Both the position numbers and the translations under genes were made by a program. From the NCBI RefSeq assembly GCF_900106755.1, contig NZ_FNNN01000016.1:1-64000 (forward strand): a stretch of 64,000 nt of DNA, read 5' to 3'. The notes below the pieces were generated by a model, which saw nothing but the letters and a program-made list of their open reading frames with translations, ran no database searches and was not told the origin of the DNA. Source of the DNA: Bacteroides faecis MAJ27 (lineage in GTDB: Bacteria; Bacteroidota; Bacteroidia; Bacteroidales; Bacteroidaceae). How positions within the stretch are numbered: the stretch's first letter is position 1; every line of letters begins with the position of its first letter. Shown here one piece after another: positions 42,540 to 50,949 of this stretch.

Positions 42540-44732
42540 ATGGAAAATTTGAAAGCTTTCTTTATGAGAAGGCCTGAACGCCTGTTAGGGCGATGTGGCA
42601 TGCTGTTTTTAATGGCATTTTTTGTGATGAACTTATCTTCCTGTAATGATGATTTTATAGAAGACAATGGAGGAGAAATTATTCCGCCTGAAGAGATCGT
42701 TATTCCGCCCGTTTATATGTTATTGGATGGACCTTATAAATGGGGAGTGGTGTTAACTCAGAATGAAGACAGTAGTTATACGATAGAAACTACTAATGGT
42801 GATCCTTGGGCGACTGCCAGTTTGTTTAAAGAAGATGTTCCCGAAGAATGTAATGTTCTTGAATTTGAATATCAGACGGAAATGGGGATGAGCAATCTTG
42901 AACTCTTCTTTGCGGATGCAAAGGATGGGATTGATGCTACCCACAGTATGAGTGCGGGCTCTGTTCCGGCTTCTACAGATTGGGCTTCTTTCAGCGTTCG
43001 TCTAAAGAAATATAGACAGGAGTTTGATTGGGGGAAAGTGAAGGATTATCTGCGTCTGGATTTTGGAGACCAGCCCAATAATATCATACAAATGCGTAAT
43101 ATACGTCTGCGTACAATGAATGATGAGGAAAAACAGGAGGAAGAGGATGAGAATAACGAAGCACTTAATAAAGAGAAGTACGAACAAGGAATTAAAGCCT
43201 ATCTGAATAAAGAATATGATTGCCATGTAACTGATGTGGTGGTAGGAGAGAATACGATCAGTATTCAAGGTAACTGTACGGGAGAAGGTACTTTCTTCTT
43301 GGGAGAGATTCCTCCATTTGTGGATATGTTCAAAGTAGAAAAGGTGGAAAATAAAACACCTTTATCAAACGGCTCTTTTAACGTTCAGTTGGATAGATAT
43401 GTTGCTATAGGTGACTATGAGTATGATCGTTTATTGTCTAAGTGGGCTATATACAGAGAAGGAGCTTCCAAGGATGAGCTTGTTTCTCATGCCCGATATG
43501 CGAACGTGGATAAAATGCACGTAAAACAAAGTGTTGAGGCTATTCCTTTAAAATCAAAGAAGGGATTGGGAGGATTGATAAACCATAGATTCCTTGCATC
43601 CGATTTGGATGATTTGGGTATTACCAGTGCCACCATTAATATCCCTATTTCTCATTTCATGCATCTTTCTCAGCAGGAAGGAGATATTCCGCATACTTAC
43701 GGTGGCAGAACATATTATTTTAATGAGGGGTATATGAAGAGTTCATTTGATGCTGTGTTAGAGCAAACGAGTAAACGTGGAATCTCTGTAGCAGGCATTT
43801 TGTTGGTTCCTCCTACCGGAGACGCCGGTACTCTTTTGAAACATCCGGATTTTGATGGTATAGCTCCCTATACAATGCCCAATATGACCACAATAGAGTC
43901 TACAAATTGTTATGCTGCCGCGCTTGACTTCCTGGCAAAAAGATATAGTGCTTCTAATATGCGCATAGCGCACTGGATTATACATAACGAAGTAGACGGA
44001 GGAAGTCATTGGACAAATATGGGTGACAAACCGATTGCTACGTTTATGGATACCTATCTCCGTTCGATGCGTATGTGCTATAATATTGCGCATCAATATG
44101 ACCAGCACTCAGAAGTCTTTATCTCTTTCTCACATGGCTGGAACATTGCTGCCGGTGGCGGTTGGTATAAAGTAAGAGATATGCTCGACTTTATGAATCA
44201 GTTCAGTGAAAGTGAAGGTGATTTCTTCTGGTCATTGGCATGTCATAGTTACCCGGCTCAGTTAGGCAACCCGTGTACTTGGGATGATGAACAGGCGACT
44301 TATTCTATGGACACGGAATATGTGACTTTGAAGAATCTTGAAGTGTTGGATAAGTGGGTGAAAACATCCCGAAATCAATATAAAGGAACTGTCAGACGTT
44401 CTGTATGGCTTTCTGAAGCGGGCACATGTTCGCCATCTTATGAAGATGATGATTTGCAAGATCAGGCTGCCGGATTTGCTTATGGTTGGAAGAAGATAAA
44501 TAATCTGGACGGTATTAATGGTATACAATGGCATAGTTGGTTTGACCATTTGGGAGATGGTGCTTGTTTGGGATTGCGTAAGTATGCCGATGCACCTCAT
44601 AATGGTGAAATCAAGCCTGTATGGACGACCTATCAAAAGGCTGGTACTGATGAGGAAGATGATTATTTTGAACAGTATTTATCCCGAATTGGAATTAATA
44701 GTTGGGAAGGAATAATCCAGAATATTCCATAA
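42540..44732 (+). CDS. DUF5722 lipoprotein with extra N-terminal beta domain
   Basis: A 730-residue paralog of the previous gene. Lipobox LSSC near residue 35, an acidic/proline linker, then an added beta-sandwich-like domain (about 55-195, YKWGVVLTQNEDSSYTIETTNGDPWATASLF and LEFEYQTEMGMSNLELFF) that resembles a carbohydrate-binding module. A Glu-rich linker (EEKQEEEDENNE) leads into the shared domain. Catalytic candidates are Glu484 (IIHNEVDG) and Glu626 (WLSEAGTCSP). No SusC/SusD pair is nearby, so this is not a standard polysaccharide utilisation locus. Its target may be a surface or host glycan; this is inference. Confidence 0.72.
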   Translation: MENLKAFFMRRPERLLGRCGMLFLMAFFVMNLSSCNDDFIEDNGGEIIPPEEIVIPPVYMLLDGPYKWGVVLTQNEDSSYTIETTNGDPWATASLFKEDVPEECNVLEFEYQTEMGMSNLELFFADAKDGIDATHSMSAGSVPASTDWASFSVRLKKYRQEFDWGKVKDYLRLDFGDQPNNIIQMRNIRLRTMNDEEKQEEEDENNEALNKEKYEQGIKAYLNKEYDCHVTDVVVGENTISIQGNCTGEGTFFLGEIPPFVDMFKVEKVENKTPLSNGSFNVQLDRYVAIGDYEYDRLLSKWAIYREGASKDELVSHARYANVDKMHVKQSVEAIPLKSKKGLGGLINHRFLASDLDDLGITSATINIPISHFMHLSQQEGDIPHTYGGRTYYFNEGYMKSSFDAVLEQTSKRGISVAGILLVPPTGDAGTLLKHPDFDGIAPYTMPNMTTIESTNCYAAALDFLAKRYSASNMRIAHWIIHNEVDGGSHWTNMGDKPIATFMDTYLRSMRMCYNIAHQYDQHSEVFISFSHGWNIAAGGGWYKVRDMLDFMNQFSESEGDFFWSLACHSYPAQLGNPCTWDDEQATYSMDTEYVTLKNLEVLDKWVKTSRNQYKGTVRRSVWLSEAGTCSPSYEDDDLQDQAAGFAYGWKKINNLDGINGIQWHSWFDHLGDGACLGLRKYADAPHNGEIKPVWTTYQKAGTDEEDDYFEQYLSRIGINSWEGIIQNIP

Positions 44733-44744
44733 GCGATATAAAGT

Positions 44745-44776
44745 ATAAGAGGAAGCTTAAACAAGCTTCCTCTTAT
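44745..44776 (+). terminator. Terminator after DUF5722 pair
   Basis: Perfect 14-bp inverted repeat (arms 44745-44758 and 44763-44776, ATAAGAGGAAGCTT) with a 4-nt loop, 12 nt past the stop. Little T run follows. Confidence 0.65.
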
Positions 44777-44865
44777 AATATTCCAAATGCATATCGGATA
44801 TGCTTGTTCTTTTTTGTAAGTAAATAGATTATTGTATTTTTCCCATTTTATTATTTTATAATAAT

Positions 44866-44873
44866 TATCTTTG
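44866..44873 (+). promoter_or_regulatory. Orphan promoter box facing a decayed gene
   Basis: TATCTTTG on the plus strand with no plus-strand gene downstream before 46825; a transcript would run antisense to the small pseudogene at 44964-45190. Confidence 0.35.
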
Positions 44874-44963
44874 CATAATCAACAGGAATAAAAGCTATTA
44901 CTTTAAACTTTACTTGATTGTTTAATTTAGGTTAGAATGCTTAAGGGCTATGTGAGAGCCACT

Positions 44964-45190
44964 TTAGTAATCTTCAATAATTATATTATCAAATATATCT
45001 TTTTTAATGGTTTTCTTATTACCTTTATCATCCTCGATAACAGTATTTCCCAAAATGTCTTTCTTGACAGTTTTCTTTTTTTGGGGTTGACTTCAATATA
45101 TTCATGAGAGTTATTTGCGCCAGAGCCCTTTATTATTTGAGGAGCTATAATAAATTGGGCTGCAATTAAGATTAATAAGATTTTTTTTAT
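44964..45190 (-). pseudogene. Small secreted basic protein, frameshifted
   Basis: Two reading frames join into one coherent product of about 75 residues. The first gives a signal peptide (KKILLILIAAQFIIAPQ) and NNSHEYIEVNP. After a run of seven A (minus strand of 45076-45082) the sensible frame shifts by -1 and gives a duplicated basic motif, KKTVKKDILGNTVIEDD and KKTIKKDIFDNIIIEDY, then a stop. One extra A would restore the frame. The expected start codon is ATA, not ATG. A TACTTTTG promoter box stands 22 nt upstream. Two lesions suggest a pseudogene; slippage on the A run is an alternative. Function unknown. Confidence 0.6.
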
Positions 45191-45212
45191 AACGTGTTGT
45201 TTTGGTTTATGA

Positions 45213-45220
45213 CAAAAGTA
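45213..45220 (-). promoter_or_regulatory. Promoter box of the decayed small gene
   Basis: Minus strand TACTTTTG, 22 nt before the ATA codon at 45190. Confidence 0.45.
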
Positions 45221-45410
45221 GTATGGGAATATACAAAATAAGTAAAATTCATAATTTATGATATGAAAAAGCCTATATTGATTAGGAAGAAGGGTAACAC
45301 TTCTGTTTTTTATAATGTTGAATGGCAATAAGGGATATGAGTATTTTCTTAAGATTTGGCTGATAGAGAATTGCTCAAGCTTCCATTTCTGTACTAAAAT
45401 GAATAAAATA

Positions 45411-45569
45411 TTTTAGTCTCATACTCTCACTGTTTTTGTGTAATTGCCAAATAATTAATCTGTTATAGGATGAGAGATACTTTTTACAGAGGTATCTCTC
45501 ATCCTTTTCTCACTGGAATTGCTCTATTTTAGCCTGTCTCTCATGCTGTTTTTGGGCATCTCTCATCCT
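45411..45569 (+). repeat. Left 159-bp inverted repeat flanking HU-like gene
   Basis: Aligns without gaps to the reverse complement of 46527-46685 with about 26 differences. It contains four copies of ATCTCTCAT or its complement, two of them forming a hairpin (ATGAGAGATA at 45470-45479 and TATCTCTCAT at 45493-45502). It ends 10 nt from the HU-like gene stop. Confidence 0.85.
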
Positions 45570-45578
45570 ATAATACAA

Positions 45579-46187
45579 CTATTTCCCATAATGTCCTGGA
45601 CACGGCACATAAATCGGTTGTGTACGAATCCCGATATTCTGCAAAGAACCTTCTTCTTTCAACCTGCGAATATGGCGTGCGGCCATGCTGTGTGTGAATT
45701 GACAAAGTGACTGCATATCAGAGCGGGTCAGAACCGTATGCGTAGAGAAGTACCCAGCTAGTTTCTTGTCTATTTCTTCTTGGGAGAGGGTAGCCGAGTG
45801 AGGTTTATATTTTGAGCGTTGTGCATGCATACCTACAAGCTCACTTTTTAAATCTTTGTCCGCCAGAAAACTGACCGATTTAAACTTCACTTTGTCGGCG
45901 TGTGCGGCCATGGAATGTATCGGCTCTGTTGCTTGTAATGTGATCTGAAAATAACCGACCCCGTCAAGGTGTACTCTTTGCCCTTCGCGAAGGTGGTTGC
46001 CCATGCACCGACTGAGTTCCATTAACATTGCTTCCACTTCGGCTTTGCCAAAGGTAGTTGCCGAATGAATCTCGGCTGCCAGTCTGCGGGTAGTCACGTG
46101 TTGAAAATTCACGACTCTGGGGTGATAATTAGTTTCCTCTTCTTCTCCTTGAACAGGATTCTTATAAAATTCGAATTGTACTGCCAT
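45579..46187 (-). CDS. HU/IHF-like DNA-binding protein with C-terminal extension
   Basis: A 202-residue protein. The first 125 residues follow the HU/IHF pattern of the Bacteroidetes HU-HIG type (TTRRLAAEIHSATTFGKAEVEAMLMELSRCMGNHLREGQRVHLDGVGYFQITL), with the dimer helices and a GVGYF strand. Residues about 140-200 look like a helix-turn-helix or winged helix (LTRSDMQSLCQFTHSMAARHIRRLKEEGSL). It would bind DNA, perhaps with specificity. A TATCTTTG box at 46384-46391 gives a leader of about 190 nt. It is enclosed by 159-bp inverted repeats and lies divergent from a VirE-like ATPase, a pairing often seen in Bacteroides. Confidence 0.82.
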   Translation of the reverse strand: MAVQFEFYKNPVQGEEEETNYHPRVVNFQHVTTRRLAAEIHSATTFGKAEVEAMLMELSRCMGNHLREGQRVHLDGVGYFQITLQATEPIHSMAAHADKVKFKSVSFLADKDLKSELVGMHAQRSKYKPHSATLSQEEIDKKLAGYFSTHTVLTRSDMQSLCQFTHSMAARHIRRLKEEGSLQNIGIRTQPIYVPCPGHYGK

Positions 46188-46337
46188 CTTAATTGTTGTT
46201 TATCTATTGTTTATATATGCTGTTACTTATCTCTCCGGCATTTAACGCCTTTATCCGCGTGTCATCTTGCTGACATCTTCATCGTTCTACCCGGGTGATC
46301 CGATCATTGCACCTTTGAGAACATATCTGTGTATCTG

Positions 46338-46357
46338 GGTGAACATGTCGGTTCACC
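46338..46357 (-). promoter_or_regulatory. Hairpin in HU-like gene leader
   Basis: GGTGAAC/GTTCACC stem within a stretch holding three variants of a short GGGTGA/CACCTGGGT motif (46292-46362), inside the predicted leader of the HU-like gene. Confidence 0.4.
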
Positions 46358-46383
46358 TGGGTAAGGCGATGAATAACGTCTAT

Positions 46384-46391
46384 CAAAGATA
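46384..46391 (-). promoter_or_regulatory. HU-like gene promoter -7 box
   Basis: Minus strand TATCTTTG, about 197 nt before the ATG at 46187. Confidence 0.55.
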
Positions 46392-46526
46392 CGACAATAA
46401 TAGTTGTAAAACAAGCAATTATAGGATTGTTTGCATGATAATGAATGGCAAAATATATGCGCCTTCAGGTGCTTCTTGAAAGAGAATATGCTTAGGGCTG
46501 AGATTAAATAATGAAAGTTGGAAAGC

Positions 46527-46685
46527 AGAATGAGAGATGCCCCAAAATAGCATGAGAGATAGGTTAAAATAGGGCGATTCCAGTGAGAAAAGAATGAGAG
46601 ATACCTCTGTGAAATTTATCTCTCATTCTATAATACATTAACTACTTGGCAATTGCGTAAAAGTAATGAGACCGTGAGACTAAAT
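46527..46685 (-). repeat. Right 159-bp inverted repeat flanking HU-like gene
   Basis: Partner of 45411-45569, about 84 percent identical in inverted orientation by hand alignment, with the same arrangement of ATCTCTCAT motifs. It ends about 60 bp before the VirE-like gene promoter. Confidence 0.85.
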
Positions 46686-46743
46686 TTTTTTTCTTTTAGT
46701 AGAAGAGGAGAGGAGGCAGAGATGAAACTTGTGATCAGAAACT

Positions 46744-46773
46744 TGTTTACATAGAATGTTTACAGTACTTTTG
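46744..46773 (+). promoter_or_regulatory. VirE-like gene promoter
   Basis: TTG at 46744-46746, 19-nt spacer, TACTTTTG at 46766-46773, start predicted near 46780. Confidence 0.55.
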
Positions 46774-46824
46774 TGCAAAATATATAATGCCCTACACACA
46801 AGCAGGACAAACAGCTAAAGAAAA

Positions 46825-48915
46825 ATGAGAATAACACAAGTGAGAGACGATGGCAAAGTCAATACGATGCGTACGTTGAAGATTGAGCGGCTCGTAGAGC
46901 AGATGAAAAAGGAAACTAAAGCACAGCCGGTCTCTAATATGAGAGAAGTCCTGCCTTATATGCTTCCCGGTGATAAAAATGATTATATAGAAAAAGTACC
47001 GAAGATACTTCCGGCTGCTGTTTTTGTCAGGGAAAACGGAGTGATGGCAATGTCTGAATATAATGGAATCGTTATGCTTCAGGTCAACGGATTGTCCGGA
47101 CATATGGAAGCTGATGAGGTGAAGGAGCGTGTGAAGGAATTGCCGCAAACTTATCTTGCTTTTATTGGTTCTTCCGGAAAGTCTGTAAAAATATGGGTTC
47201 GTTTTACGTATCCCGATAATCGTCTGCCTGATAATCGCGAACAGGCGGAAGTCTTTCATGCGCATGCTTATCGTCTGGCTGTGAAATATTATCAGCCCCA
47301 ACTTCCGTTTGACATCGAACTGAGAGAACCTTCGCTGGAACAGTATTGCCGTCTGACTTTCGATCCGGAATTGTATTTCAATCCCGAAGCGATGCCTGTT
47401 TACCTGAAGCAACCCGCCTCTCTGCCGGGGGAAACTACCTATCGGGAACAGGTACAGGCGGAAGTTTCTCCTTTACAGCGGCTTGTGCCGGGATATGATA
47501 GTTACGAAGCGCTTTCTGTTCTTTTTGAGGCGGCATTTGCCCGGGCATTGGATGAACAAAAGGGATACCGTCCGGGCGATGATATACACTCATTGCTTAT
47601 TTGCCTGGCTGAGCAGTGTTTTCGTGCCGGCATTCCACAGGAAGATACCGTGCGATGGGCGCGTGGTCATTACCGTTTGCCGAAAGATGAATTTTTGATT
47701 CGTGAGACAGTGAAAAACGTGTATAATACGTGCGGGGGATTTGCCGATAAAAGTAGTTTGTTGCCGGAGCAATTGTTCGTCATGCAGACGGATGAGTTTA
47801 TGAAACGCCGCTATGAGTTTCGGTTCAACCAGCTGACTTCGTGCGTGGAGTATCGTGAACGGAACAGTTTCAACTTTTATTTTCGTCCGATAGATAAGCG
47901 GGTGATGGCAAGTATTACGATGAATGCTATGTATGAGGGCATCAAACTTTGGGATAAGGATGTAGTTCGATATCTGAATTCCGATCATGTTCCCGTTTAT
48001 CACCCTGTCGAGGAGTTTCTTTATGATCTTCCCCGCTGGGATGGTAAAGACCATATCCGTGACTTGGCCGAAAGAGTTCCCTGTGATAATCCTCATTGGG
48101 GACAACTGTTTCGTCGTTGGTTTCTCAGTACAGTGGCGCATTGGCGTGGAGTTGATAAAAATCATGCGAACAGTACTTCACCTATTTTAATTGGTCCGCA
48201 GGCATATCGTAAGTCCACCTTTTGCCGTCTGATTCTGCCTCCGTGTTTGCAGGCGTATTATACGGACAGCATTGACTTTGGCCGTAAAAGGGATGCCGAA
48301 TTGTATCTGAATCGTTTTCTTCTCATTAATATGGATGAGTTTGATCAGATAGGAGTCAACCAACAGTCATTCCTTAAACATATTCTGCAAAAACCGGTTG
48401 TTAATACCCGCCGTCCGAATGCGTCAGCTGTGGAATCACTCCGCCGATATGCTTCTTTTATCGGAACGAGTAATCATAAAGACTTGCTGACAGACACTTC
48501 CGGCAGTCGCCGTTTTATCGGTGTCGAAGTGACGGGAGTGATTGATGTGGTGCGCCCCATTGATTATGAGCAGCTTTATGCACAAGCAATGACGGCACTT
48601 TATAAAAATGAACGATATTGGTTTGATGCAGAAGAGGAAGCTATTATGACGGAATCTAATCAGGAGTTTGAGCAATCTCCTGCAATTGAGCAATTGTTTC
48701 AGGTGTATTATCGGGCGGCAGGCGACGAAGAGGAAGGGGAGTGGCTGCTCGCTGCAGACTTGTTACAACGAATACAGAAGGCTAGTAAAATGAAGTTTTC
48801 ACCTCGGCAAGTATCTTATTTTGGGCGTATTTTGCAGAAGTTGGGAGTGAAGTCGTACCGGAGATCTCATGGGGTTTATTATCATGTGGTGCCCATGCAC
48901 TCTGATAATGAATAG
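46825..48915 (+). CDS. BT4734/VirE/DUF3874 family ATPase
   Basis: A 696-residue protein with the layout of the Bacteroides 'VirE' family. The N-terminal BT4734-like primase-associated domain (about 30-205) includes FIGSSGKSVKIWVRF. The VirE/D5-like helicase region (about 380-560) contains YDLPRWDGKDHI, a variant Walker A ILIGPQAYRKSTFCR near 455-467 with Arg-Lys-Ser in place of Gly-Lys-Ser, and Walker B LINMDEFDQ near 503. DUF3874 covers the last 120 residues. Relatives are replication-type ATPases of mobile or phage-like elements, but in Bacteroides they are chromosomal and their role is unknown. It is divergent from the HU-like gene. Confidence 0.82.
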   Translation: MRITQVRDDGKVNTMRTLKIERLVEQMKKETKAQPVSNMREVLPYMLPGDKNDYIEKVPKILPAAVFVRENGVMAMSEYNGIVMLQVNGLSGHMEADEVKERVKELPQTYLAFIGSSGKSVKIWVRFTYPDNRLPDNREQAEVFHAHAYRLAVKYYQPQLPFDIELREPSLEQYCRLTFDPELYFNPEAMPVYLKQPASLPGETTYREQVQAEVSPLQRLVPGYDSYEALSVLFEAAFARALDEQKGYRPGDDIHSLLICLAEQCFRAGIPQEDTVRWARGHYRLPKDEFLIRETVKNVYNTCGGFADKSSLLPEQLFVMQTDEFMKRRYEFRFNQLTSCVEYRERNSFNFYFRPIDKRVMASITMNAMYEGIKLWDKDVVRYLNSDHVPVYHPVEEFLYDLPRWDGKDHIRDLAERVPCDNPHWGQLFRRWFLSTVAHWRGVDKNHANSTSPILIGPQAYRKSTFCRLILPPCLQAYYTDSIDFGRKRDAELYLNRFLLINMDEFDQIGVNQQSFLKHILQKPVVNTRRPNASAVESLRRYASFIGTSNHKDLLTDTSGSRRFIGVEVTGVIDVVRPIDYEQLYAQAMTALYKNERYWFDAEEEAIMTESNQEFEQSPAIEQLFQVYYRAAGDEEEGEWLLAADLLQRIQKASKMKFSPRQVSYFGRILQKLGVKSYRRSHGVYYHVVPMHSDNE

Positions 48916-48994
48916 TATTTGTGTGGAATGGGCTAATCATTGGTCAAGAAGGCGTCTATTGTATAATTCGTATTAATTATTGAAAGAAACCTTC

Positions 48995-49023
48995 AACTGT
49001 TAGACAGTTTTATTGTATCTTTG
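48995..49023 (+). promoter_or_regulatory. ABC exporter promoter with dyad in spacer
   Basis: TATCTTTG at 49016-49023, preceded by the dyad AACTGT-TAG-ACAGTT at 48995-49009, in the region between the -33 and -7 elements. A candidate repressor site. Confidence 0.5.
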
Positions 49024-49050
49024 CAGCCTTAACTTATTTTATTTCAAATA

Positions 49051-50886
49051 ATGAAGGAATTTTTGCAACTGATGCGACGCTTTGTGTCGCCTTATAAGAA
49101 GTATATCGGATGGGCTATTTTGCTGAATATCTTGTCAGCTGTATTCAATGTGTTTTCATTTACTTTGTTAATCCCGATTCTGGATATTCTGTTTAAAACA
49201 GGAGAAAACAATAAGGTATATGAGTACATGGAATGGGGAACTGCCGGTTTTAAAGATGTTGCAATAAACAATTTCTATTATTATGTTTCGCAGATGATTC
49301 AGGATAATGGTCCTACTACAGCTTTGATTTTTCTGGGACTGTTTCTGGCTTTGATGACTTTGTTTAAAACTTCCTGTTATTTTGCATCTTCAGCCGTAAT
49401 GATTCCGTTGCGTACAGGAGTTGTCAGGGATATCCGTATTATGGTATATGCGAAGGTGATGCGTTTGCCGATGGGCTTTTTCTCAGAGGAGAGAAAAGGA
49501 GATATTATAGCTCGTATGAGTGGTGATGTGGGAGAGGTAGAGAACTCTATTACCAGTTCCTTGGATATGCTGATAAAGAGCCCTATCATGATTATATTGT
49601 ATTTTATAACATTGATTGCTACCAGCTGGAAGTTAACTCTTTTCACTGTGCTGGTATTGCCGGCTATGGGTTGGCTGATGGGCAAGGTCGGAAGAAAACT
49701 AAAGCGCCAGTCATTGGAGGCACAAGGTAAGTGGAGCGATACAATGTCTCAACTGGAAGAGACATTGGGTGGTTTGCGTATTATCAAAGCGTTTATAGCA
49801 GAGGACAGAATGATAAATCGTTTTACGAGGTGCAGTAATGAGCTTCGTGATGCGGTCAACAGAGTGGCTATGCGGCAAGCCTTGGCTCACCCGATGAGTG
49901 AATTCTTGGGAACAATCCTGATTGTATCTGTGTTATGGTTTGGTGGCGCTTTGATTTTGGGACATAATTCTTCATTGACTGCACCGACGTTTATATTTTA
50001 CATGGTTATTTTGTATAGCGTGATAAATCCGTTGAAGGACTTTGCCAAGGCTGGTTACAATATTCCGAAAGGGCTTGCTTCTATGGAACGTGTAGACAAA
50101 ATCTTAAAGGCTGAGAACAACATTAAGGAAATTCCTAATCCGAAGCCATTGACTGGAATGAATGATCGGATTGAGTTTAAAGATATAAGCTTTAGCTATG
50201 ATGGTAAAAGAGAGGTGTTGAAGCATGTGAATCTGACAGTGCCAAAGGGTAAGACTGTGGCCCTGGTGGGACAGTCAGGCTCAGGAAAATCAACGCTTGT
50301 CGACTTGTTGCCACGTTATCATGATGTGCAGGAAGGAGATATCACCATCGATGGTACAAGTATTAAAGATGTGCGTATTGCCGATTTACGAAGTTTGATC
50401 GGTAATGTGAATCAAGAAGCCATTCTTTTTAATGATACATTTTTCAATAATATTGCTTTTGGCGTAGAAAATGCAACTATGGAGCAGGTTATAGAAGCTG
50501 CTAAGATTGCCAATGCCCATGATTTTATTATGGAAAAGCCGGAAGGATATAATACGAATATTGGTGACCGTGGCGGCAAACTTTCCGGTGGTCAGAGACA
50601 ACGTGTTAGTATCGCCCGTGCTATTCTGAAGAATCCTCCCATTCTGATTCTGGATGAGGCTACTTCTGCATTGGATACTGAATCTGAACGTTTGGTGCAG
50701 GAGGCGCTGGAGAGACTGATGAAGACGCGTACCACGATTGCGATCGCCCACCGTCTTTCTACGATCAAAAATGCCGATGAGATTTGCGTGCTTTATGAAG
50801 GGGAAATTGTAGAGCGCGGACGTCATGAGGAATTATTGGAATTAAATGGTTATTATAAAAGGCTGAACGATATGCAAGCATTATAG
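49051..50886 (+). CDS. ABC transporter, MsbA-like lipid/glycan exporter
   Basis: A 611-residue half-transporter with six membrane helices (about 1-330) fused to a nucleotide-binding domain. Walker A GQSGSGKST near 406-414, Q-loop VNQE, signature LSGGQRQR near 511, Walker B ILILDEATSALD near 530-541, and H-loop AHRLS. It works as a homodimer and flips lipid A-core or lipid-linked glycans across the inner membrane. Followed by a polysaccharide deacetylase and glycosyltransferases, so a glycolipid or glycan cargo fits. The essential msbA copy may be elsewhere. Confidence 0.88.
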   Translation: MKEFLQLMRRFVSPYKKYIGWAILLNILSAVFNVFSFTLLIPILDILFKTGENNKVYEYMEWGTAGFKDVAINNFYYYVSQMIQDNGPTTALIFLGLFLALMTLFKTSCYFASSAVMIPLRTGVVRDIRIMVYAKVMRLPMGFFSEERKGDIIARMSGDVGEVENSITSSLDMLIKSPIMIILYFITLIATSWKLTLFTVLVLPAMGWLMGKVGRKLKRQSLEAQGKWSDTMSQLEETLGGLRIIKAFIAEDRMINRFTRCSNELRDAVNRVAMRQALAHPMSEFLGTILIVSVLWFGGALILGHNSSLTAPTFIFYMVILYSVINPLKDFAKAGYNIPKGLASMERVDKILKAENNIKEIPNPKPLTGMNDRIEFKDISFSYDGKREVLKHVNLTVPKGKTVALVGQSGSGKSTLVDLLPRYHDVQEGDITIDGTSIKDVRIADLRSLIGNVNQEAILFNDTFFNNIAFGVENATMEQVIEAAKIANAHDFIMEKPEGYNTNIGDRGGKLSGGQRQRVSIARAILKNPPILILDEATSALDTESERLVQEALERLMKTRTTIAIAHRLSTIKNADEICVLYEGEIVERGRHEELLELNGYYKRLNDMQAL

Positions 50887-50949
50887 AAGTTGTGGCTGCA
50901 AAATTGCAGTATTTCACAATAGACAAACATAAACTAGACTTTATTCGTA

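Noticed and set aside
44981..45328. 115-codon minus-strand ORF as one intact protein
   Set aside because: Its 5' third lies before the promoter box and its 3' third is in the wrong frame; the frameshifted small gene explains the sequence better.
45411..46685. Insertion sequence
   Set aside because: The inverted repeats enclose only an HU-like gene; no transposase or integrase motif (DDE, Tyr recombinase) was found.
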